Counted from the stretch's first letter, positions 17,311 through 24,986 are shown. The stretch: DNA of 64,000 nucleotides from Rhodobacteraceae bacterium LMO-JJ12 (GCA_021555075.1 JAKGBX010000004.1:62001-126000); one strand, 5' to 3'. Program-made: numbers and translations. Notes: generated from the letters alone by a model not told the origin.

Positions 17311-18426
17311 TTGAATGCCGCTGCCCAGAATAGCTTGGTGGAACCTGCGCCGGTTCCGAGACTGGAGATTCGCAGGCTGCGGCGCAGCTTTGACGGCCGT
17401 GCGGTGGTGGATGATGTGTCGCTCGGAGTAATGCCCGGCAAGGTCACTTGTCTTCTGGGGCCTTCGGGGTGCGGCAAATCGACGACGCTGCGGATGATTG
17501 CAGGCGTGGAGATGCAGGATTCAGGCGAAATCTATGTCGATGGCAACCTGATCTGCGACACGGTGTTTCGGGTGCCGCCGGAGCGCCGCCACATCGGGCT
17601 GATGTTTCAGGATTTCGCGCTGTTTCCGCATCTGAGCGTGTCGGAAAACGTAGCCTTTGGCCTCAAGGGCAGCAAGGACGAGAAGCGTGCGCGGGTTGAA
17701 GAACTGCTTGGCACGGTAGAGCTCGCGCGCTTTATCGAAGCCTATCCGCATGAATTGTCGGGCGGTGAGCAGCAGCGGGTTGCACTTGCGCGCGCGCTGG
17801 CGCCGCGCCCCGGTATCATGCTGATGGATGAGCCGTTTTCCGGGCTGGACAACCGGCTGCGTGACGACATCCGCGATCTGACACTGGAAGTGCTCAAACA
17901 GGAGGACGCCGCGGTTCTGCTGGTCACGCATGAGCCGGAAGAGGCGATGCGCATGGCCGATGAAATCGCCCTGATGCGCGACGGTCGGATTGTGCAGCAA
18001 GGCGCACCTTATAATATTTACAACGCGCCTCTGGATAAAGCGGCGGTCGCATTTTTTAGCGATATCAATGTGATACGCGGCAAGGTTCAAGGGGCTTTGA
18101 CGGATACGGCCTTTGGGCAATTTCTTGCTCCGGGGGTGCCGGATGGGCAGGAGGTGGAGATCGTGATCCGCCCGCAGCACATCAAGATCGACTTTGACCG
18201 CAATGGACGCGGACCCGATCCGACGCCCCAGGATGGCGTGCCGGCGCGCGGTGTGGTTGAGCGGGCGCGCTTTATGGGGTCGGAAAGCCTGGTGGAATTC
18301 CGGCTGGATTTTGATGGCTCGATGATGAAGGCGACGGTGCCGAATGTTTTCCTGCCCTCGCCGGGCAAGCCGTTGTGGCTGACCATAAGGCGTGATCGCT
18401 GCTTTGTGTTTCCGCTCAAGCGCTAG
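17311..18426 (+). CDS. Iron(III)/sulfate-type ABC transporter ATP-binding protein, orphan
   Basis: The 371-residue product (TTG start) is an importer ATPase with Walker A GPSGCGKST, Q-loop MFQDFALFPHLSVSENV, signature LSGGEQQRVALARAL, Walker B IMLMDEPFSGLD and a C-terminal TOBE domain (from about residue 255, IRPQHIKIDFD...). It resembles FbpC most. No permease or binding protein lies nearby, so its partners are unknown. The TTG at 17311 has an AGGG ribosome-binding site 6 nt upstream; a TTG 57 bp earlier is the alternative. It follows DUF2842 in the same direction. Confidence 0.84.
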   Translation: MNAAAQNSLVEPAPVPRLEIRRLRRSFDGRAVVDDVSLGVMPGKVTCLLGPSGCGKSTTLRMIAGVEMQDSGEIYVDGNLICDTVFRVPPERRHIGLMFQDFALFPHLSVSENVAFGLKGSKDEKRARVEELLGTVELARFIEAYPHELSGGEQQRVALARALAPRPGIMLMDEPFSGLDNRLRDDIRDLTLEVLKQEDAAVLLVTHEPEEAMRMADEIALMRDGRIVQQGAPYNIYNAPLDKAAVAFFSDINVIRGKVQGALTDTAFGQFLAPGVPDGQEVEIVIRPQHIKIDFDRNGRGPDPTPQDGVPARGVVERARFMGSESLVEFRLDFDGSMMKATVPNVFLPSPGKPLWLTIRRDRCFVFPLKR

Positions 18427-18459
18427 GGTTTTGCGTGCATGTTTCGGGCGTGCGTCGGA

Positions 18460-18503
18460 GCGGGGCGCTGCCCCGCACCCCGGGATATTGGTAGCAAGAT
18501 GAA
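18460..18503 (-). repeat. Dispersed REP-like element, copy 2
   Basis: On the minus strand the core CTTCATCTTGC...AATATCC-CGGGGT (18503-18477) is followed by a hairpin GCGGGGC-AGC-GCCCCGC (18476-18460). The order core then hairpin is the same as at 4633-4680, and the core bases match except for a 4-5 nt variable patch. It fills the gap between the ABC ATPase gene and the glycosylase gene, whose GTG start is 13 bp further on. Confidence 0.6.
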
Positions 18504-18515
18504 GGGCAGGCAGGC

Positions 18516-19148
18516 GTGAGCGTGGGTCGGATTATTCGCGGAACAGAGTGTGTGGCCGAGGGGGCCGCGTGGCTGGCGGCGCGTGATGCGGGGATGGCGC
18601 GGGCGCTGGCGGCGGTGGAGGAGGTGCCGCTGCGACTTAAACCTGATGGGTTTCGGGAGCTGCTGAGTGCGATCGTAAGCCAGCAGGTGAGCGTGGCGTC
18701 GGCAGGTGCGATCTGGGCGCGTACGGTTGAGGCGGGGCTGACCAGTGAAGCGGCGGTGATTGCGGCGGGCGAGGAAGGGTTGCGCAGCGTTGGGTTCAGT
18801 CGGCCAAAGCAGCGCTATGCCCTGGCACTGGCGCGGGCGGGGATTGATTATGTCGCATTGCGTGAGGCCGAAAATGATGAGGTGATTGCCACATTGGTGG
18901 CGGTGCCGGGCATCGGGCTTTGGACGGCGGAGATTTATGCGATGTTCAGCCTGGGGCGGGCGGACGTGTTTGCGCCCGGCGATCTGGCGCTACAGGAATC
19001 GGCGCGGGTGCTTTACGGGCTGGAGGAGCGGCCCAAGGAGCGGGCATTTCGCCAGATGGCCGAGGATTGGGCGCCGTGGCGATCGGTTGCGGCGCGCGTG
19101 CTCTGGGCCTATTACCGGGTGGTGAAATCGAGGGAAGGGATCAGATGA
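18516..19148 (+). CDS. DNA-3-methyladenine glycosylase (AlkA-like, HhH-GPD)
   Basis: The enzyme excises alkylated purines in base-excision repair. The 210-residue product has the helix-hairpin-helix VPGIGLWTAE at residues 130-139 and the following GPD loop with catalytic Asp156 in FAPGDLALQ. The region FRELLSAIVSQQVSVASAGAIW (about 46-67) is the conserved opening helix pair. It lacks the N-terminal beta domain of E. coli AlkA, as many bacterial members do. It starts with GTG and its stop overlaps the next ATG (ATGA). Confidence 0.9.
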   Translation: MSVGRIIRGTECVAEGAAWLAARDAGMARALAAVEEVPLRLKPDGFRELLSAIVSQQVSVASAGAIWARTVEAGLTSEAAVIAAGEEGLRSVGFSRPKQRYALALARAGIDYVALREAENDEVIATLVAVPGIGLWTAEIYAMFSLGRADVFAPGDLALQESARVLYGLEERPKERAFRQMAEDWAPWRSVAARVLWAYYRVVKSREGIR

Positions 19149-19810
19149 CACGGGTTTTGAAGGCAGAGCGGGTGGAGCCGCGCTCGGGTGAGACGCGCTC
19201 GGTGGTGGTGTTTCTGCATGGCTATGGTGCCAATGGGGCCGATCTTTTGGGGTTGGCCGATGTGTTGGGTGAACATCTGCCCGATACGTTATTTGTGGCG
19301 CCGGATGCGCCGGAAGCCTGCCCCGGCGCGCCGATGGGCTTTCAATGGTTCCCGATTCCGTGGATTGATGGATCAAGCGAGGAAGAAGCCGAGCGCGGGA
19401 TGAACGCGGCCATTGATGATCTCAATGCGTTTCTTGATGCGCTTTTGGTCGACGAAGATTTGCTGCCCGAGCAGATGGTGTTGTTCGGCTTTAGCCAGGG
19501 CACGATGATGAGCTTGCATGTGGCACCGCGCCGCGAGGATGAGATTGCCGGGATCGTGGCGTTTTCGGGTCGTATCTTGTCGCCGGAGCTTTTGAAGGAT
19601 GAGGCCGTGTCCAAGCCGCCGGTTTTGCTGGTGCATGGGGACAGTGACGACATGGTGCCGCCGCAGTCGTTGCCCGAGGCGGCGGAAGCGTTGCAGGAGG
19701 CCGGTTTCAAGGAGGTTTACGCCCATGTGATGAAGGGCACGGGCCACGGAATCGCGCCTGATGGGCTTTCGGTGGCCCTGGCCTTCATGCGTGACAAGCT
19801 GGGGCTGTAG
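19145..19810 (+). CDS. Carboxylesterase/phospholipase family alpha/beta hydrolase
   Basis: A 221-residue cytosolic serine hydrolase. The nucleophile is Ser117 in GFSQG, the acid is Asp169 in LLVHGDSDDMVP and the base is His201 in GTGHGI. The oxyanion-hole segment FLHGYGANGADLLGLAD matches the acylprotein-thioesterase/carboxylesterase family. Substrates are short-chain esters or lysolipids in studied members. It is translationally coupled to the glycosylase gene. It is the last gene before the GTA control region. Confidence 0.92.
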   Translation: MTRVLKAERVEPRSGETRSVVVFLHGYGANGADLLGLADVLGEHLPDTLFVAPDAPEACPGAPMGFQWFPIPWIDGSSEEEAERGMNAAIDDLNAFLDALLVDEDLLPEQMVLFGFSQGTMMSLHVAPRREDEIAGIVAFSGRILSPELLKDEAVSKPPVLLVHGDSDDMVPPQSLPEAAEALQEAGFKEVYAHVMKGTGHGIAPDGLSVALAFMRDKLGL

Positions 19811-19833
19811 GTGCGGGTTCTGCGGCAGCAGAA

Positions 19834-19848
19834 TTAAGAATTTGTTAA
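19834..19848 (+). promoter_or_regulatory. CtrA-type box upstream of the GTA operon
   Basis: TTAA-GAATTTG-TTAA is an exact match to the TTAA-N7-TTAA consensus of the alphaproteobacterial response regulator CtrA. It lies 31 bp upstream of the predicted -35 element of the GTA promoter, about 73 bp before the predicted start site. CtrA is known to be required for GTA production in Rhodobacter capsulatus. Binding here is predicted only. Confidence 0.55.
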
Positions 19849-19878
19849 TGCCACCGCACGGTTGGGTGCGGCTCTGAT

Positions 19879-19907
19879 TTGACCGAGCGAACGGTCTTTG
19901 CTATAAA
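19879..19907 (+). promoter_or_regulatory. Predicted GTA operon promoter with internal inverted repeat
   Basis: TTGACC (19879-19884) and TATAAA (19902-19907) are separated by 17 bp, close to the sigma-70 consensus and the best match for more than 1 kb either side. GACCG (19881-19885) and CGGTC (19892-19896) form an inverted repeat between and overlapping the promoter elements, an operator-like placement. The predicted start site is near 19914, about 100 nt before g1. Confidence 0.6.
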
Positions 19908-19932
19908 TTTGGCATACTGGAAGAAGTGGGCG

Positions 19933-19963
19933 AACGGCTCTGGGGAAACCCGGGGCCGTTTTT
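19933..19963 (+). terminator. Promoter-proximal intrinsic terminator in the GTA leader
   Basis: A 12-bp stem (19933-19944 with 19949-19960, two G-U pairs) closes a GAAA tetraloop and runs into TTTTT then CATTT. It ends about 50 nt after the predicted start site and about 50 nt before the g1 ATG. It lies downstream of, not before, the promoter, so it would stop GTA transcription unless bypassed. This is the arrangement of phage late operons that use antitermination. Confidence 0.65.
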
Positions 19964-20015
19964 CATTTCTCTCATGAGGGCGGAGGAGAGACCCCATGAG
20001 GCAGGCATAACACAC

Positions 20016-20366
20016 ATGGAAAAAGACCAAATAACGGCCGGTGCAGAGCGTCTTGGCAAAGCGATCGTGACGGTTGAGCGGCAGTTAAAAATGCTGGCGC
20101 GGGAAATGGCGGTGATGCACGGCCAAATCCGCGCGGGTAACGCGTGCGAACTCAAGGATGCGAAACGTGTGGCCGAGGACATTCGGCAATGGCTTGGCAT
20201 CGCATATGAATTGGAGAAACGACTTGAAAAATCTGGCCACGACAGGCGCGAACACAATGCGCCCAAATCCATCGACCTCGACAGTGCGCGACATCAGATC
20301 GGCTGCCGCCTGGATCGCCTCAGAGCCACGCGATGCCCAGGACGCTTTTCTCAACGATCTGAGTGA
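20016..20366 (+). CDS. GTA orfg1, small terminase (TerS)
   Basis: The 116-residue product is a short, charged, mainly helical protein (EKDQITAGAERLGKAIVTVERQLKMLAREMAVMHGQIRAGN...). Position as the first gene of the cluster and similarity in size and composition match orfg1 of Rhodobacter capsulatus GTA, shown there to be the small terminase that assists headful packaging. The ATG at 20016 lacks a clear ribosome-binding site; in-frame ATG 19974 is an alternative. The 3' end overlaps the terminase large-subunit gene by about 110 bp in another frame. Confidence 0.78.
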   Translation: MEKDQITAGAERLGKAIVTVERQLKMLAREMAVMHGQIRAGNACELKDAKRVAEDIRQWLGIAYELEKRLEKSGHDRREHNAPKSIDLDSARHQIGCRLDRLRATRCPGRFSQRSE

Positions 20367-21636
20367 GGGCGAGCTTTTGGCGTTGCCGTTCCTGTTCGAG
20401 TTTTGGGCGATGGAGCATCAATTGCCGCCCGCGGGAGATTGGCGCATATGGGTGATCATGGGCGGGCGCGGCGCGGGCAAGACCCGCGCGGGCGCGGAAT
20501 GGGTGCGCGCGCAAATCGAAGGGTCCGGGGCGCTGGACCCCGGAGCGTGTCGACGTATCGCCTTGGTGGGCGAAACCGTGGATCAGGTGCGCGAAGTGAT
20601 GGTGTTCGGGGAGAGCGGGCTTTTGGCCTGCTCTCCGCCGGACCGGAGGCCGGAATGGCAGGCGGGGCGCAAGCGGCTGATCTGGCCCAATGGTGCGGTG
20701 GCGCAGGTGTTTTCGGCGCATGACCCCGAGGGGCTGCGTGGGCCGCAGTTTGACGCAGCGTGGGTCGATGAGTTGGCCAAGTGGAAGCGGGCGCGTGACA
20801 CTTGGGACATGCTGCAATTTGGCATGCGGTTGGGCGAGAATCCGCGGGTTTGCGTCACTACGACGCCGCGCAATGTGGGGATATTGAAAGAGATCCTTGC
20901 CAGCGCGTCGTCGGTTGTGACGAGCGCGCCGACCGAGGCCAATGCAGCCAACCTTGCCAGCGGTTTTCTTGATGAGGTCAAGGCGCGTTATGCCGGGACG
21001 CGTTTGGGGCGTCAGGAATTGGAGGGCATCTTGATGGAGGATGTGGAAGGGGCGCTCTGGACCGCCGGCGGGTTGGAGGCCGCAAGGGTGGACGCCCCGC
21101 CAGAACTGGACCGCATTGTTGTGGCGGTGGATCCGCCGGTGACAGGGCATGCAGGCAGCGATGAGTGCGGGATTGTCGTGGTCGGGGCGATGACGCGGGG
21201 GCCGGTGCAGGATTGGCGGGCTTATGTTCTGGCCGATGCCAGCGTTTCGGCGGCGAGCCCGGCGACATGGGCCAAGGCCGCTATACGGGCGATGGAGCAA
21301 TATGGCGCCGAGAAGCTGGTGGCCGAGGTCAATCAGGGCGGCGATCTGGTTGAGGCCGTGATCCGACAGGTCGACCCGATGGTGCCTTTGAAGAAGGTCC
21401 ATGCGGCCAAGGGCAAGGCGGCAAGGGCCGAGCCGGTGGCGGCGCTCTATGAGCAGGGGCGGGTGCATCATGTGCGCGGTTTGGGTGAATTGGAGGACCA
21501 GATGTGCGCCATGACCACACAAGGGTTTGAGGGCAAGGGCAGCCCCGACCGGGTCGATGCGTTGGTTTGGGCGTTGCACGAATTGATGGTCGAAGCGGGG
21601 GCGAAATGGCGCCGCCCGCAGGTGCGCGCGCTCTAG
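20257..21636 (+). CDS. GTA orfg2, large terminase
   Basis: The packaging motor: an ATPase and nuclease that translocates host DNA into the head. The 459-residue product has Walker A GGRGAGKT at residues 69-76, Walker B-like FDAAWVDELAKWK, and the C-terminal RNase H-like nuclease with acidic clusters IVVAVDPPVTGHAGSDECGIVV and DRVDALVWAL. The ATG at 20257 is chosen because it leaves about 30 residues before the conserved FLNDLSEGELLALPFLFEFWA; ATG 20206, ATG 20158 and GTG 20284 are possible. Any of these overlaps g1. Confidence 0.93.
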   Translation: MRPNPSTSTVRDIRSAAAWIASEPRDAQDAFLNDLSEGELLALPFLFEFWAMEHQLPPAGDWRIWVIMGGRGAGKTRAGAEWVRAQIEGSGALDPGACRRIALVGETVDQVREVMVFGESGLLACSPPDRRPEWQAGRKRLIWPNGAVAQVFSAHDPEGLRGPQFDAAWVDELAKWKRARDTWDMLQFGMRLGENPRVCVTTTPRNVGILKEILASASSVVTSAPTEANAANLASGFLDEVKARYAGTRLGRQELEGILMEDVEGALWTAGGLEAARVDAPPELDRIVVAVDPPVTGHAGSDECGIVVVGAMTRGPVQDWRAYVLADASVSAASPATWAKAAIRAMEQYGAEKLVAEVNQGGDLVEAVIRQVDPMVPLKKVHAAKGKAARAEPVAALYEQGRVHHVRGLGELEDQMCAMTTQGFEGKGSPDRVDALVWALHELMVEAGAKWRRPQVRAL

Positions 21637-21755
21637 TTAAAGCTCCTTAACCATTTGGGACAATGATGCACGACAAGCCGGAAATGACACCGGGAATGAA
21701 ATGAACTTCCCGGGCCAGGCCTTTGGGGAAAAACATGAAAACTGAGGAGAGCCGA

Positions 21756-22943
21756 ATGGCGGTTTTTGATTTCTTCAAGGGCAAGGGGCAGGAGATCCCC
21801 GAGCAGAAAGCCAGCGCGACGGGGCCGGTTCTGGCCTATCACGGGGCCGGGCGTGTGGCGTGGAGCCCGCGCGATACCGTATCGCTGACGCGCACCGGGT
21901 TTGCGGGTAATCCGGTGGGGTTTCGCGCGGTCAAGATGATTGCGGAGGCTGCTGCGGCGCTGCCTCTGGTATTGCAGGACACACAGCAACGCTTTAGCGA
22001 GCATCCGGTTCTGGGGCTGGTGCAGCGGCCCAATATGGCGCAGGGACGCGCCGAGTTATTCGAGGCGCTGTTTGGTCAGCTCTTGCTGACCGGGAATGGC
22101 TATCTTGAGGCGGTGGCGGGCGAGGATGGCGTGCCGTTGGAGCTGCATGTGCTGCGCTCAGACCGGATGAGCCTGATCCCTGGCGCGGATGGCTGGCCTG
22201 TGGCGTATGAATATGCCGTGGGCGGGCGCAAGCATCGTTTTGACGTGACCCAGGGCCAACCCGGCATCTGCCATATCAAGAGCTTTCATCCGCAGGACGA
22301 TCATTACGGGTTTTCGCCGATGCAGGCGGCGGCGCAGGCGGTGGATGTGCATAATTCCGCGTCACGCTGGAGCAAGGCGTTGCTTGATAATGCGGCGCGC
22401 CCCTCAGGGGCGATTGTCTATAAGGGGGCCGAAGGGCAGGGAAGCTTGAGCCCGGATCAATATGACCGACTGGTCAGTGAGATGGAGAGCCATCATCAGG
22501 GCGCGCGCAATGCGGGGCGGCCGATGCTTCTGGAAGGTGGATTGGACTGGAAGCCGATGGGGTTCAGCCCGAGTGACATGGAATTCCAGAAAACCAAGGA
22601 GTCGGCGGCGCGTGAGATCGCCTTGGCCTTTGGGGTGCCGCCGATGCTGCTGGGGATACCGGGCGATGCGACCTATACCAATTATCAGGAGGCCAACCGG
22701 GCGTTTTATCGCCTGACGGTGCTGCCGCTGGCCACGCGGGTGGCGGCGAGCGTGGCAAATTGGCTGTCGGGGTTTGCGGGTGAGCGGCTGGAGTTGAAAC
22801 CCGATCTCGACCAGGTGCCAGCGCTGGCGGCGGAACGCGACGGCCAATGGGCGCGCGTGAGCGGTGCGAGTTTCCTGACGGATGGCGAAAAACGGCGATT
22901 GCTTGGCCTGCCGGCATTGGCCGGGGACGATACGGATGCCTGA
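21756..22943 (+). CDS. GTA orfg3, portal protein
   Basis: HK97-family portal of 395 residues that forms the dodecameric DNA gate at the head vertex. Diagnostic segments are MIAEAAAALPLVL, LFGQLLLTGNGYLEAVAG, GFSPMQAAAQAVDVHNSASRWSKALLDNAARPSGA and EIALAFGVPPMLLGIPGDATYTNYQEANRAFY. The ATG at 21756 has a GAGGAG site 8 nt upstream. It overlaps g3.5 by 8 bp. The 119 bp between g2 and this gene carry a TTAA-N6-TTAA inverted motif but no gene. Confidence 0.95.
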   Translation: MAVFDFFKGKGQEIPEQKASATGPVLAYHGAGRVAWSPRDTVSLTRTGFAGNPVGFRAVKMIAEAAAALPLVLQDTQQRFSEHPVLGLVQRPNMAQGRAELFEALFGQLLLTGNGYLEAVAGEDGVPLELHVLRSDRMSLIPGADGWPVAYEYAVGGRKHRFDVTQGQPGICHIKSFHPQDDHYGFSPMQAAAQAVDVHNSASRWSKALLDNAARPSGAIVYKGAEGQGSLSPDQYDRLVSEMESHHQGARNAGRPMLLEGGLDWKPMGFSPSDMEFQKTKESAAREIALAFGVPPMLLGIPGDATYTNYQEANRAFYRLTVLPLATRVAASVANWLSGFAGERLELKPDLDQVPALAAERDGQWARVSGASFLTDGEKRRLLGLPALAGDDTDA

Positions 22944-23169
22944 GGATGGGCGGCGCTATGGCTTTGAGGCGTTCGACTGTGCGCCCGCGCTGCGTCTGGA
23001 GGCCCACGAGCGGCTGTCCAAGCTGCACGTCGACGGGTTGAATCAGCGGCTTGAGCGGATCGAGATGATGATTGAGCGGCTGGAAAAGCGTTTGTGGTTG
23101 GCGGTTTACGGCGTGGTCGCGGTGATATTGGCGCAGGCGTTTCAGTCGATCCTCGTGGCGGCGCCGTGA
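22936..23169 (+). CDS. GTA orfg3.5, small protein with C-terminal membrane helix
   Basis: A 77-residue product: a polar N-terminal half, then a predicted short coiled coil (HVDGLNQRLERIEMMIERLEKRL, about residues 31-53) and a single membrane-spanning helix (LAVYGVVAVILAQAFQSIL). The position between portal and protease matches orfg3.5 of characterised GTAs, where its role is unclear. It overlaps g3 by 8 bp, so it is coupled to portal synthesis. Confidence 0.82.
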   Translation: MPEDGRRYGFEAFDCAPALRLEAHERLSKLHVDGLNQRLERIEMMIERLEKRLWLAVYGVVAVILAQAFQSILVAAP

Positions 23170-23197
23170 GATGTGCGAATTTGGGAAACTGGAGATT

Positions 23198-23755
23198 ATG
23201 ATGACTTCTGAGACCGGTTTGGAGCAGAAATTCTGCCGCTTCGATGAGGTGTTGACCGTGACCGAGGGCACGCGGATCGAGGGCTATGCCAGCCTGTTCG
23301 ATGCCTGTGATCAGGGCGGTGATATCGTCAAGAAAGGGGCTTATGCCGCCAGCCTGAAGCGGCTGAGGGCCGAGGGGCGCAACGTCAAGATGCTCTGGCA
23401 GCATGACCCGGCGCAACCCATCGGCATCTGGAGCGAGGTGCGCGAGGACGAGAAGGGGCTTTATGTGAAAGGCCACCTGCTCGACAGCGTCGGGCGCGGG
23501 CGTGAGGCGGCGGCATTGATCGAGGCCGGGGCGATTGACGGGTTGTCGATCGGTTATCGCACAGTCAGGGCGAGCAAGAATGACAAGGGCCGTCGGCTCT
23601 TGACCGAACTGGAGCTTTGGGAGGTGTCTCTGGTGACCTTCCCGATGCTTCCCAGTGCGCGGGTGGGGGCGAAGGGGGAGACCCCGCACGCCGATGCCTG
23701 GCGTGAATTGGCGGCGGCCATAGAGTCCGCGCGCTCTGAGTTGGCGCGCGACTGA
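23198..23755 (+). CDS. GTA orfg4, prohead protease
   Basis: HK97-type (U35) serine protease of 185 residues that cleaves the capsid precursor during maturation. The catalytic His is in MLWQHDPAQPIGIW near residue 70 and the Ser in DGLSIGYRTV near residue 117. GYASLFDACDQGGDIVKKGAY is the conserved opening. The start at 23198 is chosen for its GGAG site 5 nt upstream; ATG 23171 would add nine unlikely residues. Confidence 0.93.
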   Translation: MMTSETGLEQKFCRFDEVLTVTEGTRIEGYASLFDACDQGGDIVKKGAYAASLKRLRAEGRNVKMLWQHDPAQPIGIWSEVREDEKGLYVKGHLLDSVGRGREAAALIEAGAIDGLSIGYRTVRASKNDKGRRLLTELELWEVSLVTFPMLPSARVGAKGETPHADAWRELAAAIESARSELARD

Positions 23756-23792
23756 CGCGCCGGGATTAACCCGAACAGACAAGGACCGAAGA

Positions 23793-24971
23793 ATGAGCAA
23801 GACCGAGATCGATTCTCGGATCGGGGAAGATGTGTCTCCGATTGCCGAGGTGAAAACTGCCCTGTCTGGTTTCATCAAAGAAATCAGCAGCTTCAAGACC
23901 GACATTCATACCAAACTTCAACAGCAGGAAGAGCGACTGACCATGCTTGATCGTAAATCTCATATTTCCCGACCGGTGCTTTCGGCGGCGATGCAAACCG
24001 AAGCCCCGCATCAAAAGGCGTTCAACGCCTATCTGCGCTCGGGCGATGATGACGGCCTGCGTGGGCTGGAACTGGAAGGCAAGGCGATGAGCACTGCGGT
24101 GGCGTCGGATGGTGGCTATCTGGTTGATCCGCAAACGGCGGCGCAGATCCGCAGCGTGCTGGAATCAACCGCCTCGATCCGTGCCATTGCCAATGTGGTG
24201 AACGTCGAGGCGACGTCGTTTGACGTGCTAGTTGACCACACCGACGTTGGTGCGGGCTGGGCCACGGAAACCGCCGCAACGACCGAAACCGGCACGCCGG
24301 TGATTGACCGTATCACCATCCCGCTGCACGAGCTTTCGGCGCTGCCCAAAGCCTCGCAGCGTCTGTTGGATGACAGCGCGTTTGACATTGAAAGCTGGCT
24401 GGCCGGGCGGATCGCCGACAAGTTCTCGCGCGCCGAAGCGGCGGCGTTCATCAATGGCGACGGCGTGGACAAGCCCAAGGGGATCATGGCGCATTCGACC
24501 GTGGACAATGATGTCTGGACCCGGGGCAATATTGGCTATGTGCCGACCGGTGTGGCCGGCGATTTCAACGGCGGCGAGGCGATCATCGATCTCGTTTATG
24601 CGTTGGGCGCACAATATCGGGCCAACGCAACATTCGTGATGAATTCAAAGACGGCGGGAGCGGTGCGCAAGCTGAAAGACCTTGATGGCCGTTTCTTGTG
24701 GTCGGATGGTCTGGCTGCTGGTGAGCCTGCGCGCTTGCTTGGCTACCCTGTGCTGATCGCCGAGGACATGCCCGATGTCGCAAGCGGTGCCGATGCTGTG
24801 GCCTTTGGCGATTTTGGTGCCGGTTACACCGTGGCCGAACGCCCCGATCTGCGGGTGCTGCGCGATCCGTTCTCGGCCAAGCCGCATGTTCTGTTCTATG
24901 CGACCAAACGCGTGGGCGGTGATGTGAGCGATTTCGCGGCGATCAAGCTTCTGCGCTTTGACGTTTCTTAA
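23793..24971 (+). CDS. GTA orfg5, major capsid protein
   Basis: HK97-fold coat protein of 392 residues. Residues about 1-100 form the helical scaffolding arm, expected to be removed by the g4 protease; the mature domain follows from about MSTAVASDGGYLVDPQTAAQIRS. The axial and peripheral domain hallmarks TIPLHELSALPKASQRLLDDSAFDIESWLAGRI and INGDGVDKPKGIM are clear. It is the most abundant particle protein in related GTAs. A stable GC hairpin lies just downstream of the stop. Confidence 0.96.
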   Translation: MSKTEIDSRIGEDVSPIAEVKTALSGFIKEISSFKTDIHTKLQQQEERLTMLDRKSHISRPVLSAAMQTEAPHQKAFNAYLRSGDDDGLRGLELEGKAMSTAVASDGGYLVDPQTAAQIRSVLESTASIRAIANVVNVEATSFDVLVDHTDVGAGWATETAATTETGTPVIDRITIPLHELSALPKASQRLLDDSAFDIESWLAGRIADKFSRAEAAAFINGDGVDKPKGIMAHSTVDNDVWTRGNIGYVPTGVAGDFNGGEAIIDLVYALGAQYRANATFVMNSKTAGAVRKLKDLDGRFLWSDGLAAGEPARLLGYPVLIAEDMPDVASGADAVAFGDFGAGYTVAERPDLRVLRDPFSAKPHVLFYATKRVGGDVSDFAAIKLLRFDVS

Positions 24972-24986
24972 GGCTTAGACGGTTGG

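Noticed and set aside
20320-21579. Long antisense frame (about 419 codons) opposite the large terminase
   Set aside because: It is Pro/Arg/His-rich with no recognisable domain and mirrors a GC-rich gene whose real frame has clear Walker motifs. It is a codon-usage shadow.
21637-21660. TTAA-N6-TTAA between g2 and g3 as a second CtrA site
   Set aside because: The spacing is 6, not 7, and it lies inside the operon with no promoter next to it.
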